Below are positions 16,385 through 24,893 of a stretch of 64,000 nucleotides of DNA, one piece after another (the stretch's first letter is position 1; each line of letters starts with the position of its first letter). The position numbers and the translations under genes are program-made. Source of the DNA: Acidobacteriota bacterium (GTDB lineage: Bacteria > Acidobacteriota > Terriglobia > Acidiferrales > UBA7541); assembly GCA_013289825.1 (NCBI GenBank), contig JABCZF010000020.1:1-64000 (forward strand), given 5' to 3'. Under the pieces are notes generated by a model that saw nothing but the letters and a program-made list of their open reading frames with translations, was not told where the DNA came from and made no database searches.

Positions 16385-18823
16385 TCACTCGTAGCGGAGT
16401 GCCACCAGCGGATCAACGCGGGCGGCGCGGTGCGCCGGGACCCAGCAGGCCACCATGCCGGTGACGAGGAGCAGGAGCGGAACGGCGATGAGTGTCGCCG
16501 GATCGTAGGGCGAGACGCCCCAGAGCTGCGTAGCGATGACGCGGGCGACACCCAGGCTCGCCGCCAGGCCGATGGCCACGCCCAGAACTACGAGGCGCAG
16601 GCCCATATGTAAGACCAACTTCAGCACGTCGCCGCGCTCTGCTCCGAGGGCCATGCGAATGCCGATTTCATGCGTTCTGCGCGCGGCGGTATAAGCGAGC
16701 ACGCTGTAAACGCCGATCGTCACGAGAACCAGACCGATCGTGGCAAAAATTCCCAGCAGGAAAAACCCGAAGCGCGGGCCCGCGTAGGAGAATTGGCTGA
16801 TGTAGCCCTCAAGCGTGCCCGTTAATGTGAGCGCAACGCTGCGATCGGTAGCCCAGATTTCCTGGCGTACGGCATTCAGCATAGAGAGAGGCTCCCCGGA
16901 GGTGCGAACGAGAACGCCGCGGCTAAAGGAACCTGTCAGCGTGTAAGGAATCCAGACTTCCGGCTCGCTGGGATCCTGCAGTCCGCGGTTCTTTGCGTCG
17001 GCGACGACGCCGATAATTTCAAACCAGGGATCGTGCACGGGATCGGGAGCCGTTTCGAGATGCGCCAGGCGGACGCGCTGTCCGATGGGATTCTCCTCGC
17101 CTAAATATTTGTGCGCGAAAGTCTGGTTAATGACCGCAAACTTTTTCGCGCCGTTGACCTCTGCTTCCGTGAACGGCCGCCCCGTTAGGAATTGAAGCTT
17201 CAGCACGGGGAAATAGCCCTCGCTACAAAGTTGATAAAGCGCGGTCCATTTTTCCGAGTGCGTCTTGCCGGGGATTTCGATGTCGGTACCAATGCCTCCG
17301 TAGGGCGGCAAAGTACTGGTTTCCGTGGCTTCAACAACTCCGGGCATGACTTTGAGCCGCAGCAGCAGGGGCCGGAAAAAGCCCGCGACCTGATCGGCGG
17401 TCTTGTAGCGGTCCTTGGGATGCGGAAGCCTGGCCACCAGAATGTGATCGGGCTGCAATCCAAGGTGCACCTGGCGGAGAGCCACAAAGCTGCGCATGAG
17501 AAGGCCTGCGCCGACCAGGAGAGTGAGAGAGAGCGCCACTTCGAAAACAACGACGGCGTCTCGCAAGCGGCCGTGGCGAAAACCTCCACTGACTCCTTTG
17601 CCGCTATCGCGCAGCGGATCGTTCAGGTCCCGCCGCGCGGTTTGCAACGCGGGTACCAGGCCAAAGACCAGCGCGGTGGCCACCGAAACGCCCAAAGTAA
17701 AAAGTAGCACGGGGACATTCAGGCGAATTGCTGCTTCGGCGGGAATGATTTCCTGCGGGATGAGCGCGACAAGCGATTTGAGGCCACCCCAAGCCAGCAG
17801 CGCGCCGAGGCCTGCGCCGCCCGTGGCAAGGATGAGACTCTCGACGAGAAGCTGGCGCACGAGTCTCCAACGGCCCGCTCCAAGCGCCGCGCGGATGGCG
17901 AACTCTTTTTCGCGCGTAGTGGCGCGCGCCAGGAGCAGATTGGCCACATTGCCGCAACCAATGAGCAGAAGCAGTCCCACCGCGGCCAGGACGATGAAGA
18001 GCGTGGTGCGAAAGCGGCCGACGACCAAATCCGCGAGGGAGTGAATCTCGACGGTGAAATGTTTGGGGTAGTCCTTGGGATAGACGGTGGACAAATGTTG
18101 GGCAATGACGGAGAAATCCGCCTGCGCCTCGCGTTCGGAGACTCCGGGCTTCAAATGGCCAAGCATAAACCAGTAGCGATTGAATCCGAGCTGTGGCGTG
18201 GTATCGGCGCGGCCGGGCTTTTCCGGAATCCAGAGGTCGGAATCGCCCCAGGCAAAACGCGGCGGCATAACGCCGATGAGCGTGCGTGCCGTACCGTTCA
18301 AGACGAAGGTTTGGTTGAGAATGGCGGGGTCGGCGTTGAAGCGGTTGACCCACGTCTTGTAGCGCAGCACGAACACGGGGGCCGTCCCCGGTTCATAGTC
18401 CGCGGGCTCCATCACGCGGCCGACGAGCGCGGGCATACCCAGAAATTCAAAGGTGCCCGGGGTCACATACCCACCGCTGAAGCGGTCCGTTCCTTCGCCA
18501 TAGGTGTAGAGCACATCTCCCCCGTTATTGGCGATGACCCGGTCAAAGACGTGATTCTGCTCGACAAAATCCAAATACTCGGGGCCCGAGTATCCGCCGC
18601 GCCCTCCGGGACCATTTTGTTCCGTGTCATGAATTTGCACCGAAACGAAGTGCTGCGCGTCCGGGTAGGGGAAGGGCTCCATGAGAACATTCTCGATAAC
18701 GCTGAAGATGGCGGTAGAAGCGCCGATGCCCAGCGCCAGTGTGACCATGGCCACGACGGCAAAGCCCGGGCTTTTCCTGAGATTCCGTTGGGCGTAGTGG
18801 ATATCCTGCCAAAATGAGAACAT
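16385..18823 (-). CDS. MacB/FtsX-type ABC permease without its own ATPase (acidobacterial ADOP type)
   Basis: The start at 18823 is preceded by GGGGAGG and gives 812 residues. Layout: N-terminal TM ([34 protein letters not shown]), MacB-like periplasmic core (about 60-250), three TMs of a first FtsX domain (about 270-430), a second periplasmic core (about 450-670) and a final FtsX domain (about 690-800, with [28 protein letters not shown]). This duplicated architecture is the 'ADOP' permease family, abundant in acidobacteria. No ATPase gene lies nearby. Family members are thought to act in macrolide/peptide/lipoprotein-like export or mechanotransmission; the substrate is unknown. Confidence 0.9.
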   Translation of the reverse strand: [812 protein letters not shown]

Positions 18824-19097
18824 GCGTGGGCCTCCCCGGGGGGGTCGCTCGAAAACTCTCAAGTAATAAACGATTACAGGCCGAATAAGTTCCCCCGCCG
18901 GCACGAAATTAGCGAACAGGTTTTCCCTGGCCCTTCCTTTGACGGAAAACGTAGATGCGCGTTTGCTTAACTCTCACGCACTTTAGATTCCGTGAATGAA
19001 AGTCGATCTAAAAGGACGCTTAAACGATTGGTTTGGCTGGCGGATGCGTTTCGGCTAGGATGTCCTGGCCTGTAGGTAGTGCTCCGAGGAGCTTCCC

Positions 19098-20705
19098 ATG
19101 AACAGATTCACGATGGTGGCGTTGCTGGCGGTGAGCAGCGCGCTTGTGCCGAGCGCCCGTGCCGCGGGCCAAAGTTGCGAGCAACTTGCGCAGCTCGCGT
19201 TGCCTAATACAAAAATTGCTTCGGCGCATACCGTGGCACCAGGAGCATTTGCCCCGCCAGCAAGCATCCCACCGTGGCTCGCAGGTGATCCGGCTTTCTA
19301 CAAGCGCCTGCCCGCATTTTGCAGGATTACCGCAGACGCCAAGCCAAGCGCTGATTCGGATATCAAAATTGAAGTGTGGATGCCCGCAAGCGGCTGGAAC
19401 GGAAAATTTCGCGGCCAGGGCAACGGCGGGTTCGCCGGCGAAATTGACTATCGCGCGCTGGGACTGGCAGTTGCACAAGGCTATGCTTCGGCCGCCACGG
19501 ACACCGGCCACGCAGCCGAAGGCACCAACGCGACTTGGGCCCTTGGGCATCCCGAGAAGATTATCGACTTTGCCTACCGCGCCATCCACGAGATGACGGT
19601 CGTAGGCAAAGCGACGGTCAAGGCATTTTATGGTGACGCGCCGCAGCACGCGTATTTTGCAAACTGCTCGAATGGCGGACGCCAAGCGCTGATGGAAGCA
19701 CAGCGATATCCCGAAGACTATGACGGCATCCTGGCCGGCGCTCCGGCAAACTACTGGACGCATCTTCTGGCGAGCGCGCTGTATGATGCGCAAACGACAA
19801 CGCTCGATCCAGCCAGCTATATTCCGACCAGCAAGATCCCGATGATTGCAAAAGCCGTCAACGCGGCGTGCGACGGAAAAGACGGCGTAACCGACGGCAT
19901 CCTGAATGACCCGCGGCAGTGCCACTTTGATGCCGCGATTCTGCTTTGCCAGGCGGCCGATTCGAACACCTGCCTGACGAAGCCGCAAGTCACCGCGCTC
20001 GAGAAGCTGTACGAAGGCGCGCATGATTCCGGGAAGAAAGAGATTTTTCCCGGATTTTTGCCAGGAGGCGAGGACGGCGGCGGAGGCTGGCCGCTGTGGA
20101 TAACGGGCACGGGGCCGGGCAAGGGTTTGCTGTTTGCGTTCGGCCAAGGATTTTTTTCCGACATGGTCTATGACCAGGCCGACTGGGATTACAAGAAGGC
20201 CAATCTGGACGAAGCCGTTGCCGCGGCGGACAAGAAGTTTGCAGGTGTGCTGAACGCGACGGAATCAAACCTAAAGCCGTTCTCATCGCGCGGCGGAAAA
20301 CTGATTATTTATCACGGGTGGAACGACGCCGCGATTTCCGCGCTGAACACCATCAATTATTACGAGAGCGTGGAGAGTAAAATGGGCAAGCAGGATGCCG
20401 ATTCGTTCCTGCGGCTATTCATGGTGCCTGGCCTGCAGCATTGCGGCGGTGGTCCCGGCCCCGATGTATTTGGCCAGATGGGATTCAGCTCCGCGAACGA
20501 TCCGCAGCACAACATGTATCTAGCTCTCGAACAGTGGGTGGAAAAAGGCACCGCACCTACCACGGTCATCGCTACGAAGCAGTCGGGCGAAGGCGCAGAG
20601 GCGGCCAAGATGACTCGGCCGCTCTGCGCGTATCCTCGGGTGGCGAAATACAAAGGCACGGGCGACACCAATGATGCGGCAAGTTTTGTGTGTGCCGCGC
20701 CCTGA
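19098..20705 (+). CDS. Tannase/feruloyl esterase family protein, secreted
   Basis: The 535-residue protein has a signal peptide (MNRFTMVALLAVSSALVPSARA) and AGGAG 7 bases before the ATG. It shows the family's Cys-Ser...His-Cys arrangement: CSNGGRQ (Cys190, nucleophile Ser191) and, near the C-terminus, LQHCGGGPG. The lid and calcium-binding loop region (FPGFLPGGEDGGGG) lies between. Relatives hydrolyse ester bonds of gallate tannins or of ferulate in plant cell walls. Fits a soil lifestyle on plant material. No neighbouring carbohydrate transport genes are present. Confidence 0.9.
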   Translation: MNRFTMVALLAVSSALVPSARAAGQSCEQLAQLALPNTKIASAHTVAPGAFAPPASIPPWLAGDPAFYKRLPAFCRITADAKPSADSDIKIEVWMPASGWNGKFRGQGNGGFAGEIDYRALGLAVAQGYASAATDTGHAAEGTNATWALGHPEKIIDFAYRAIHEMTVVGKATVKAFYGDAPQHAYFANCSNGGRQALMEAQRYPEDYDGILAGAPANYWTHLLASALYDAQTTTLDPASYIPTSKIPMIAKAVNAACDGKDGVTDGILNDPRQCHFDAAILLCQAADSNTCLTKPQVTALEKLYEGAHDSGKKEIFPGFLPGGEDGGGGWPLWITGTGPGKGLLFAFGQGFFSDMVYDQADWDYKKANLDEAVAAADKKFAGVLNATESNLKPFSSRGGKLIIYHGWNDAAISALNTINYYESVESKMGKQDADSFLRLFMVPGLQHCGGGPGPDVFGQMGFSSANDPQHNMYLALEQWVEKGTAPTTVIATKQSGEGAEAAKMTRPLCAYPRVAKYKGTGDTNDAASFVCAAP

Positions 20706-20719
20706 GCGACGAAAGATCT

Positions 20720-21082
20720 TTATACAGCGTTTTCGGGACGGAAGACGCGCTGGAAGTGGGGGCCCGTGAATTGAACACCCACCAGACGTTCACCTCGAGT
20801 GGAAGAATCCGCGACATGGACCACACGGCCTTGCGTGGCGAAGTCCGCCTCGGCGCGGCGCGCGGCGTAGTTGGAAAACGGGATGCGGATTTCTAGATCG
20901 GAGCCGATGGCCACGTCGAAACGCGTGACGAACGCGGCGCCGCTGCGGCATAAATTTTCGCTGGAAGTGTCTTCTTCAAAGACCACACCGCGGCTGTCGC
21001 GGCCCCGCACTTGTAGCGGGAGGCGGACAGCGATTCTACGCTCCGAGCGTTGCTTCGAGGCGGTCTGCGTCAAGTGGACCAT
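20720..21082 (-). CDS. PilZ-domain protein
   Basis: A 120-residue protein beginning MVHLTQTASKQRSERRIAVRLPLQVRG. The RSERR...RLPL box and the later ENLCRSGAAFV (with the D/NxSxxG-like patch altered to ENLCRSG) are those of PilZ domains that bind cyclic di-GMP. The start at 21082 is chosen for AGAGGA eight bases upstream; an ATG at 21124 would extend it. It overlaps the end of dusB by 47 bases in another frame and is probably co-expressed with it. The DxSxxG motif is imperfect, so c-di-GMP binding is probable, not certain. Confidence 0.75.
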   Translation of the reverse strand: MVHLTQTASKQRSERRIAVRLPLQVRGRDSRGVVFEEDTSSENLCRSGAAFVTRFDVAIGSDLEIRIPFSNYAARRAEADFATQGRVVHVADSSTRGERLVGVQFTGPHFQRVFRPENAV

Positions 21083-22169
21083 GGGCGGGGTCCTCTTTTC
21101 CGGCGTTCGCTCGGCAGCCGACATCTTGGGCGGCCGCAGGGCGCTCACTCCATGGAGCAGCCGGCGAGCGGCTGACTCCTGCGGCGGTTCGGCTCTCGAA
21201 GAAAGATTCGACCTTCTCGACAACCTCACTGGGCGTCCGCGCCGCATGTACGATGCGCCGAAGCTCGCTGCCGTTCCCCACGCCGTGAGTAAACCAGCAA
21301 GCGAACTGCTTCATTTTGCCAATACCATCGGGCAGGTTGGCAGCACTAATTTGTCGATAGTAGCCGGAAAGTAACTGATGGCGCTCGGCCTCGGTAGGCG
21401 TGTCGTACCGGCCAGTCGCAGCGTACTGCTGCATCTGCGAAAAGATCCAGGGATTGGTGGCGGCGGCGCGACCGATCATTACGGCGTCGCAGCCGGTTTC
21501 GCGGACCATACGCTCGGCGTCTTCTGGCGTGTTGATGTCGCCGTTACCGATGACGGGAATTCCGACCGCCTGCTTCACGGCAGCAATAATATTCCAGTCG
21601 GCGGCGCCTGAGTAACCCTGCAAGCGTGTGCGCGGGTGGACGGCGACGGCCTCCACGCCGATGCTTTCCGCCATCTTGGCGACTTCGACGGCGACGATGG
21701 AATTTTCGTCCCAGCCTGCGCGGAGCTTGATGGTCAGAGGGATTTTGACGGCGGCACGGACGGATTTGAAAATTTCGCCGAGAAGCGGGAGATCACGCAA
21801 CAAGCCAGAGCCGCCGCACTTGACGACTTTCTTGGCCGGGCAACCGAGATTTATGTCGACAGCGTCGTAACCGAGGTCTTCGACCATGCGGGCTGCTTCG
21901 GCCATGACTTCGGGGTTCGCGCCGAAGAGCTGCGCGGTGATGGGGTGCTCGTCTTCCTGAAAATAGAGATAACGCAGGGTTTTGGCGGCGCTGCGGGTGA
22001 TGCCTTCCGAACTGGTAAACTCCGTCATGAGCAAGCCGCAGCTGCCAAGGCCCCGAATGACGCGGCGGAAGAGCGTGTCGGTGACGCCGGCCATCGGGGC
22101 AAGAACCGTGGCGGGGCGGATGGTCAGGTCGCGAATTTGAAGGCTTGTGGGAAGCATGGGTTCGCTCAT
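21036..22169 (-). CDS. dusB: tRNA-dihydrouridine synthase, DusB type
   Basis: The 377-residue product has the FMN-binding TIM-barrel motifs of Dus enzymes: VLAPMAGVTDTLFRRVIR near the N-terminus, QLFGANPEVMAEAARM, DAVDINLGCPAKKVVK with the catalytic Cys, and GCDAVMIGRAAATNPWIF. It reduces uridines of tRNA D-loops. The last 60 or so residues (after FFESRTAAG) form a low-complexity extension not typical of DusB, which overlaps the PilZ gene. The start is placed at the ATG following a TAGACT -10-like box; the frame is open further upstream but without homology. Confidence 0.92.
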   Translation of the reverse strand: MSEPMLPTSLQIRDLTIRPATVLAPMAGVTDTLFRRVIRGLGSCGLLMTEFTSSEGITRSAAKTLRYLYFQEDEHPITAQLFGANPEVMAEAARMVEDLGYDAVDINLGCPAKKVVKCGGSGLLRDLPLLGEIFKSVRAAVKIPLTIKLRAGWDENSIVAVEVAKMAESIGVEAVAVHPRTRLQGYSGAADWNIIAAVKQAVGIPVIGNGDINTPEDAERMVRETGCDAVMIGRAAATNPWIFSQMQQYAATGRYDTPTEAERHQLLSGYYRQISAANLPDGIGKMKQFACWFTHGVGNGSELRRIVHAARTPSEVVEKVESFFESRTAAGVSRSPAAPWSERPAAAQDVGCRANAGKEDPAHGPLDADRLEATLGA

Positions 22170-22488
22170 GGACTGATCCAGTCTAGGCCTTGGCGGCGGG
22201 CTCTGGCAAGGCGAGAGCGGACCAATCTGGCGGGCCCCTCCAGACGTGTAGAGGAAGGCTGGGTATGGCCATGTCCGGGGAGTGCACCGAACGGGGCGCC
22301 TGGGTTTCCCGCCGTGCCAGAGCGGGTCTAACTTCCACTTCGCTTTGGTGTAGACTTTCCGGTGTTCAGAGCGCGGTAGCCGGCTCGTCCAACCGTGCAT
22401 CGCAGCTTGGGCGCAGGTGCTCCGGACGCAGGTGGACACGCGCACCGGCAGAATACCGAGGACGACGAATTAGAGGCTAGGGGTTTAC
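22170..22488. other. 319-base divergent intergenic region
   Basis: It separates dusB (minus) from the dehydrogenase small-subunit gene (plus) and must contain promoters for both. Apart from the TAGACT box near dusB I cannot define elements. The open frames across it are short extensions without recognisable homology. Confidence 0.4.
22180..22185 (-). promoter_or_regulatory. Putative -10 element of dusB
   Basis: TAGACT on the minus strand ends ten bases before the dusB ATG, and no Shine-Dalgarno sequence precedes that ATG. The same hexamer stands before rsmI at similar distance. This suggests a leaderless or near-leaderless mRNA. Confidence 0.35.
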
Positions 22489-23112
22489 ATGAAACGACGC
22501 GAAATGTTACGAGCGAGTGTTCTTGCGGGTGCCGCCGCCGCGCTGCGGCCTTCCCTTGCGACGGCGCAGAGTGCAGCCCAGGCATCCGAGTTGACGCCCG
22601 CGCAGAGCGGTGTGGACGGCTCGAAAGATCTGGCGGCGCCCGGGTGGAAGCCGCTTTTTTTGGATGAGCACCAGAATGAAACGCTGATTGTGCTCAGCGA
22701 CCTGATTATTCCTGCGACGGACACTCCTGGCGCGAAGGAAGCGCTCGTGAATCGGTATATTGATCTTGTGCTGGCTGCTGAGACGCACGAGACGCAGCGA
22801 GCGTTCTTGAATTCGCTGGGATATGTGGATGGCGAAAGCATGCGGCGTTCGAAGGCGGCGTTTCGCTATCTGTCGCGAGAGGACCAAGACATTTTGCTGC
22901 ACGCGCTGGCCTATCCACGATTCGGGAGCGGCTGGGCTGGCGATACGAATGCCGTGGCCGATCCGGGTCACTCTCATTTCGAAGCGCTAAAAGGGCGCAT
23001 CATGACGGCCTACTACAGCTCGCAGATTGGCGAGAAAGAACTGGGGTGGGACGGGGCGTTTGCCCACGGGCCGTACCAAGGCTGTGAACATCCGGAAGGG
23101 GAGCACAAGTGA
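22489..23112 (+). CDS. Gluconate 2-dehydrogenase subunit 3 family protein
   Basis: A 207-residue protein with a twin-arginine-like N-terminus (MKRREMLRASVLAGAAAAL) followed by the family's LFLDEHQNETLIVLSDLIIPATDTPGAKEA, which marks the small (gamma) subunit of membrane-bound FAD dehydrogenases. The small subunit usually carries the Tat signal and helps export and fold the flavoprotein. It overlaps the GMC gene by four bases (GTGA), so the two are coupled and form one enzyme. Which sugar or alcohol is oxidised is unknown. Confidence 0.88.
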   Translation: MKRREMLRASVLAGAAAALRPSLATAQSAAQASELTPAQSGVDGSKDLAAPGWKPLFLDEHQNETLIVLSDLIIPATDTPGAKEALVNRYIDLVLAAETHETQRAFLNSLGYVDGESMRRSKAAFRYLSREDQDILLHALAYPRFGSGWAGDTNAVADPGHSHFEALKGRIMTAYYSSQIGEKELGWDGAFAHGPYQGCEHPEGEHK

Positions 23113-24806
23113 GCGGGAATTCTATGGCGCAAGACCCTTTGCAGCAAACCTACGACGCCGTGGTTGTGGGATCGGGAGCTACCGGCGGCTGGGCCGCGAA
23201 ACAGCTTGCGGAGGCCGGGCTGAAGGTCGCGTTGCTCGAAGCAGGGCGAGCGGTCAGTCCGAAGGAGTTTACCGAGCACATGCCGGCTTACAAGCTGAAA
23301 TACCGCGACCACTCGCCCGAGGTGGTACGCACGCGGCCGGTGCAAAAGCAGTGCTATGCGTGCATGGAATACAACTACGAGTGGTTTGTGAACGACCTCG
23401 AGAATCCATATAGCACTCCGCCGGGCAAGCCATTTACCTGGCAGCGGCTGCGCGTGTTGGGAGGGCGCTCGCTGGTTTGGGGGCGGCAGAGTTATCGGAT
23501 GAGCGACAATGATTTTAAGGCCGCGAGCCGCGATGGGTATGGCGACGACTGGCCGATTTCGTATGCCGAGCTTGGGCCGTACTACGATATCGTGGAGCGT
23601 TACGTGGGTATCAGCGGAGCGCTGGAGGGGAATGAGATGCTGCCCGACGGGCAGTTTCTTCCGCCGATGAAAATGAGCTGTGGAGAAGTTCAGCTGAGAG
23701 AACGCGTCAAAGCGAAGTTCGGGCACACGGTCACGATTGGGCGCGCGGCGGTCCTGACGCAGAATCATAACGGCCGGCTCGCTTGTCACTATTGCGGGCC
23801 TTGCGAACGCGGGTGCATGACGTTTTCTTATTTCAGCAGTCCGTTTACGACCGTCAAGGACGCAATTGCCTCTGGTAACTGCACTTTGCTTACGAACGCA
23901 GTGGTGAGCCATGTGGACATGGACACGGAGCCAAATAAGGCGCGGGGCGTGACGTATGTGGACCGCTTGACGCGGCAGGTGAAGGAGGTGCGCGGAAAAG
24001 CGGTGATCCTTTGCGCCCAGGCGCTCGAATCGACCCGAATACTGCTGAACTCGTCAACGCGGGAATATCCCAACGGGCTGGCCAATTCGAGTGGCGCGCT
24101 GGGGCACTATCTGATGGACCATGTCGTTGGGGCAGGAGCTTCGGGGCGTTTGGCGGATTTCAAAACCCTTCCCAATGCCAACGAGCCGGCGCGGCCCAAC
24201 GGGATCTACATCCCGCGCTTCCGGAACACTCCTTCTGGCAACAAGCATTCGCGGTTCATCCGTGGCTATGGTTATCAGGGCGGGGCCGGGGCAGGATTCA
24301 ACTTCAGCGCCGAAGGGTACGGAGCGTCATTGAAGAAGGCCGTGAAGGAAGGCGAGTACGAGATTTCGCTTGGAGCTTTCGGCGAATCGCTGGCGCGGTG
24401 GGACAACTTCGTCGAAATCGACCACGATTTAAAGGATGCGTGGGGGATTCCCGCGTTGCACATTAACATGACGCACGGCGACAACGAAGCCGCGCTCATG
24501 GAGGATGCCGGGGCCATGGGAGCGGAAATGTTGGAAGCGGCTGGCGCCAAAGATATCCGCGTGCAGGCGGCTGTCGAAGTGCCGGGAATGGCCATACACG
24601 AGCTGGGGACGGCCCGCATGGGGAACGATCCGAAGAAGTCGGTGCTGAATGCCTTCAACCAGGCGCACGACGTGAAGAATTTGTTCGTGATGGACGGGGC
24701 GAGCTTTGTGTCGTCTGCGTGCCAGAACCCGACGCTCACCATGATGGCCGTGACCGTACGCGCTTGCACTCACCTGATTGACCGCTTCCGCAAAAGCGAG
24801 GTCTAG
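23109..24806 (+). CDS. GMC-family FAD-dependent oxidoreductase (large dehydrogenase subunit)
   Basis: The 565-residue protein has the FAD-binding GSGATGGWAAKQLAEAGLKVALLEAG near residue 20, the GMC signature region GRSLVWGRQSYRMS near 120, a cysteine pair region CHYCGPCERGC (about residue 225) and the C-terminal ACQNPTLTMMAVTVRA. The architecture matches the flavoprotein subunit of gluconate/sorbitol/fructose-type dehydrogenases. The GTG at 23109 overlaps the small-subunit stop and has GGGGAG before it; an ATG five codons later is the alternative. No cytochrome subunit is encoded directly downstream. Confidence 0.9.
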   Translation: MSGNSMAQDPLQQTYDAVVVGSGATGGWAAKQLAEAGLKVALLEAGRAVSPKEFTEHMPAYKLKYRDHSPEVVRTRPVQKQCYACMEYNYEWFVNDLENPYSTPPGKPFTWQRLRVLGGRSLVWGRQSYRMSDNDFKAASRDGYGDDWPISYAELGPYYDIVERYVGISGALEGNEMLPDGQFLPPMKMSCGEVQLRERVKAKFGHTVTIGRAAVLTQNHNGRLACHYCGPCERGCMTFSYFSSPFTTVKDAIASGNCTLLTNAVVSHVDMDTEPNKARGVTYVDRLTRQVKEVRGKAVILCAQALESTRILLNSSTREYPNGLANSSGALGHYLMDHVVGAGASGRLADFKTLPNANEPARPNGIYIPRFRNTPSGNKHSRFIRGYGYQGGAGAGFNFSAEGYGASLKKAVKEGEYEISLGAFGESLARWDNFVEIDHDLKDAWGIPALHINMTHGDNEAALMEDAGAMGAEMLEAAGAKDIRVQAAVEVPGMAIHELGTARMGNDPKKSVLNAFNQAHDVKNLFVMDGASFVSSACQNPTLTMMAVTVRACTHLIDRFRKSEV

Positions 24807-24893
24807 TCGAAACTCCCTCCTACCCTCCTCTTCCCAGCTGCCGAAACTAGGTTCAAGCGTTCGCGGTCTTCCCGCGTGGAACGTGCGTTGTGC

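Noticed and set aside
18041..18817. 258-codon plus-strand frame opposite the ABC permease
   Set aside because: It lies entirely within the permease gene and has no recognisable motif; GC-rich third positions give long antisense frames here.
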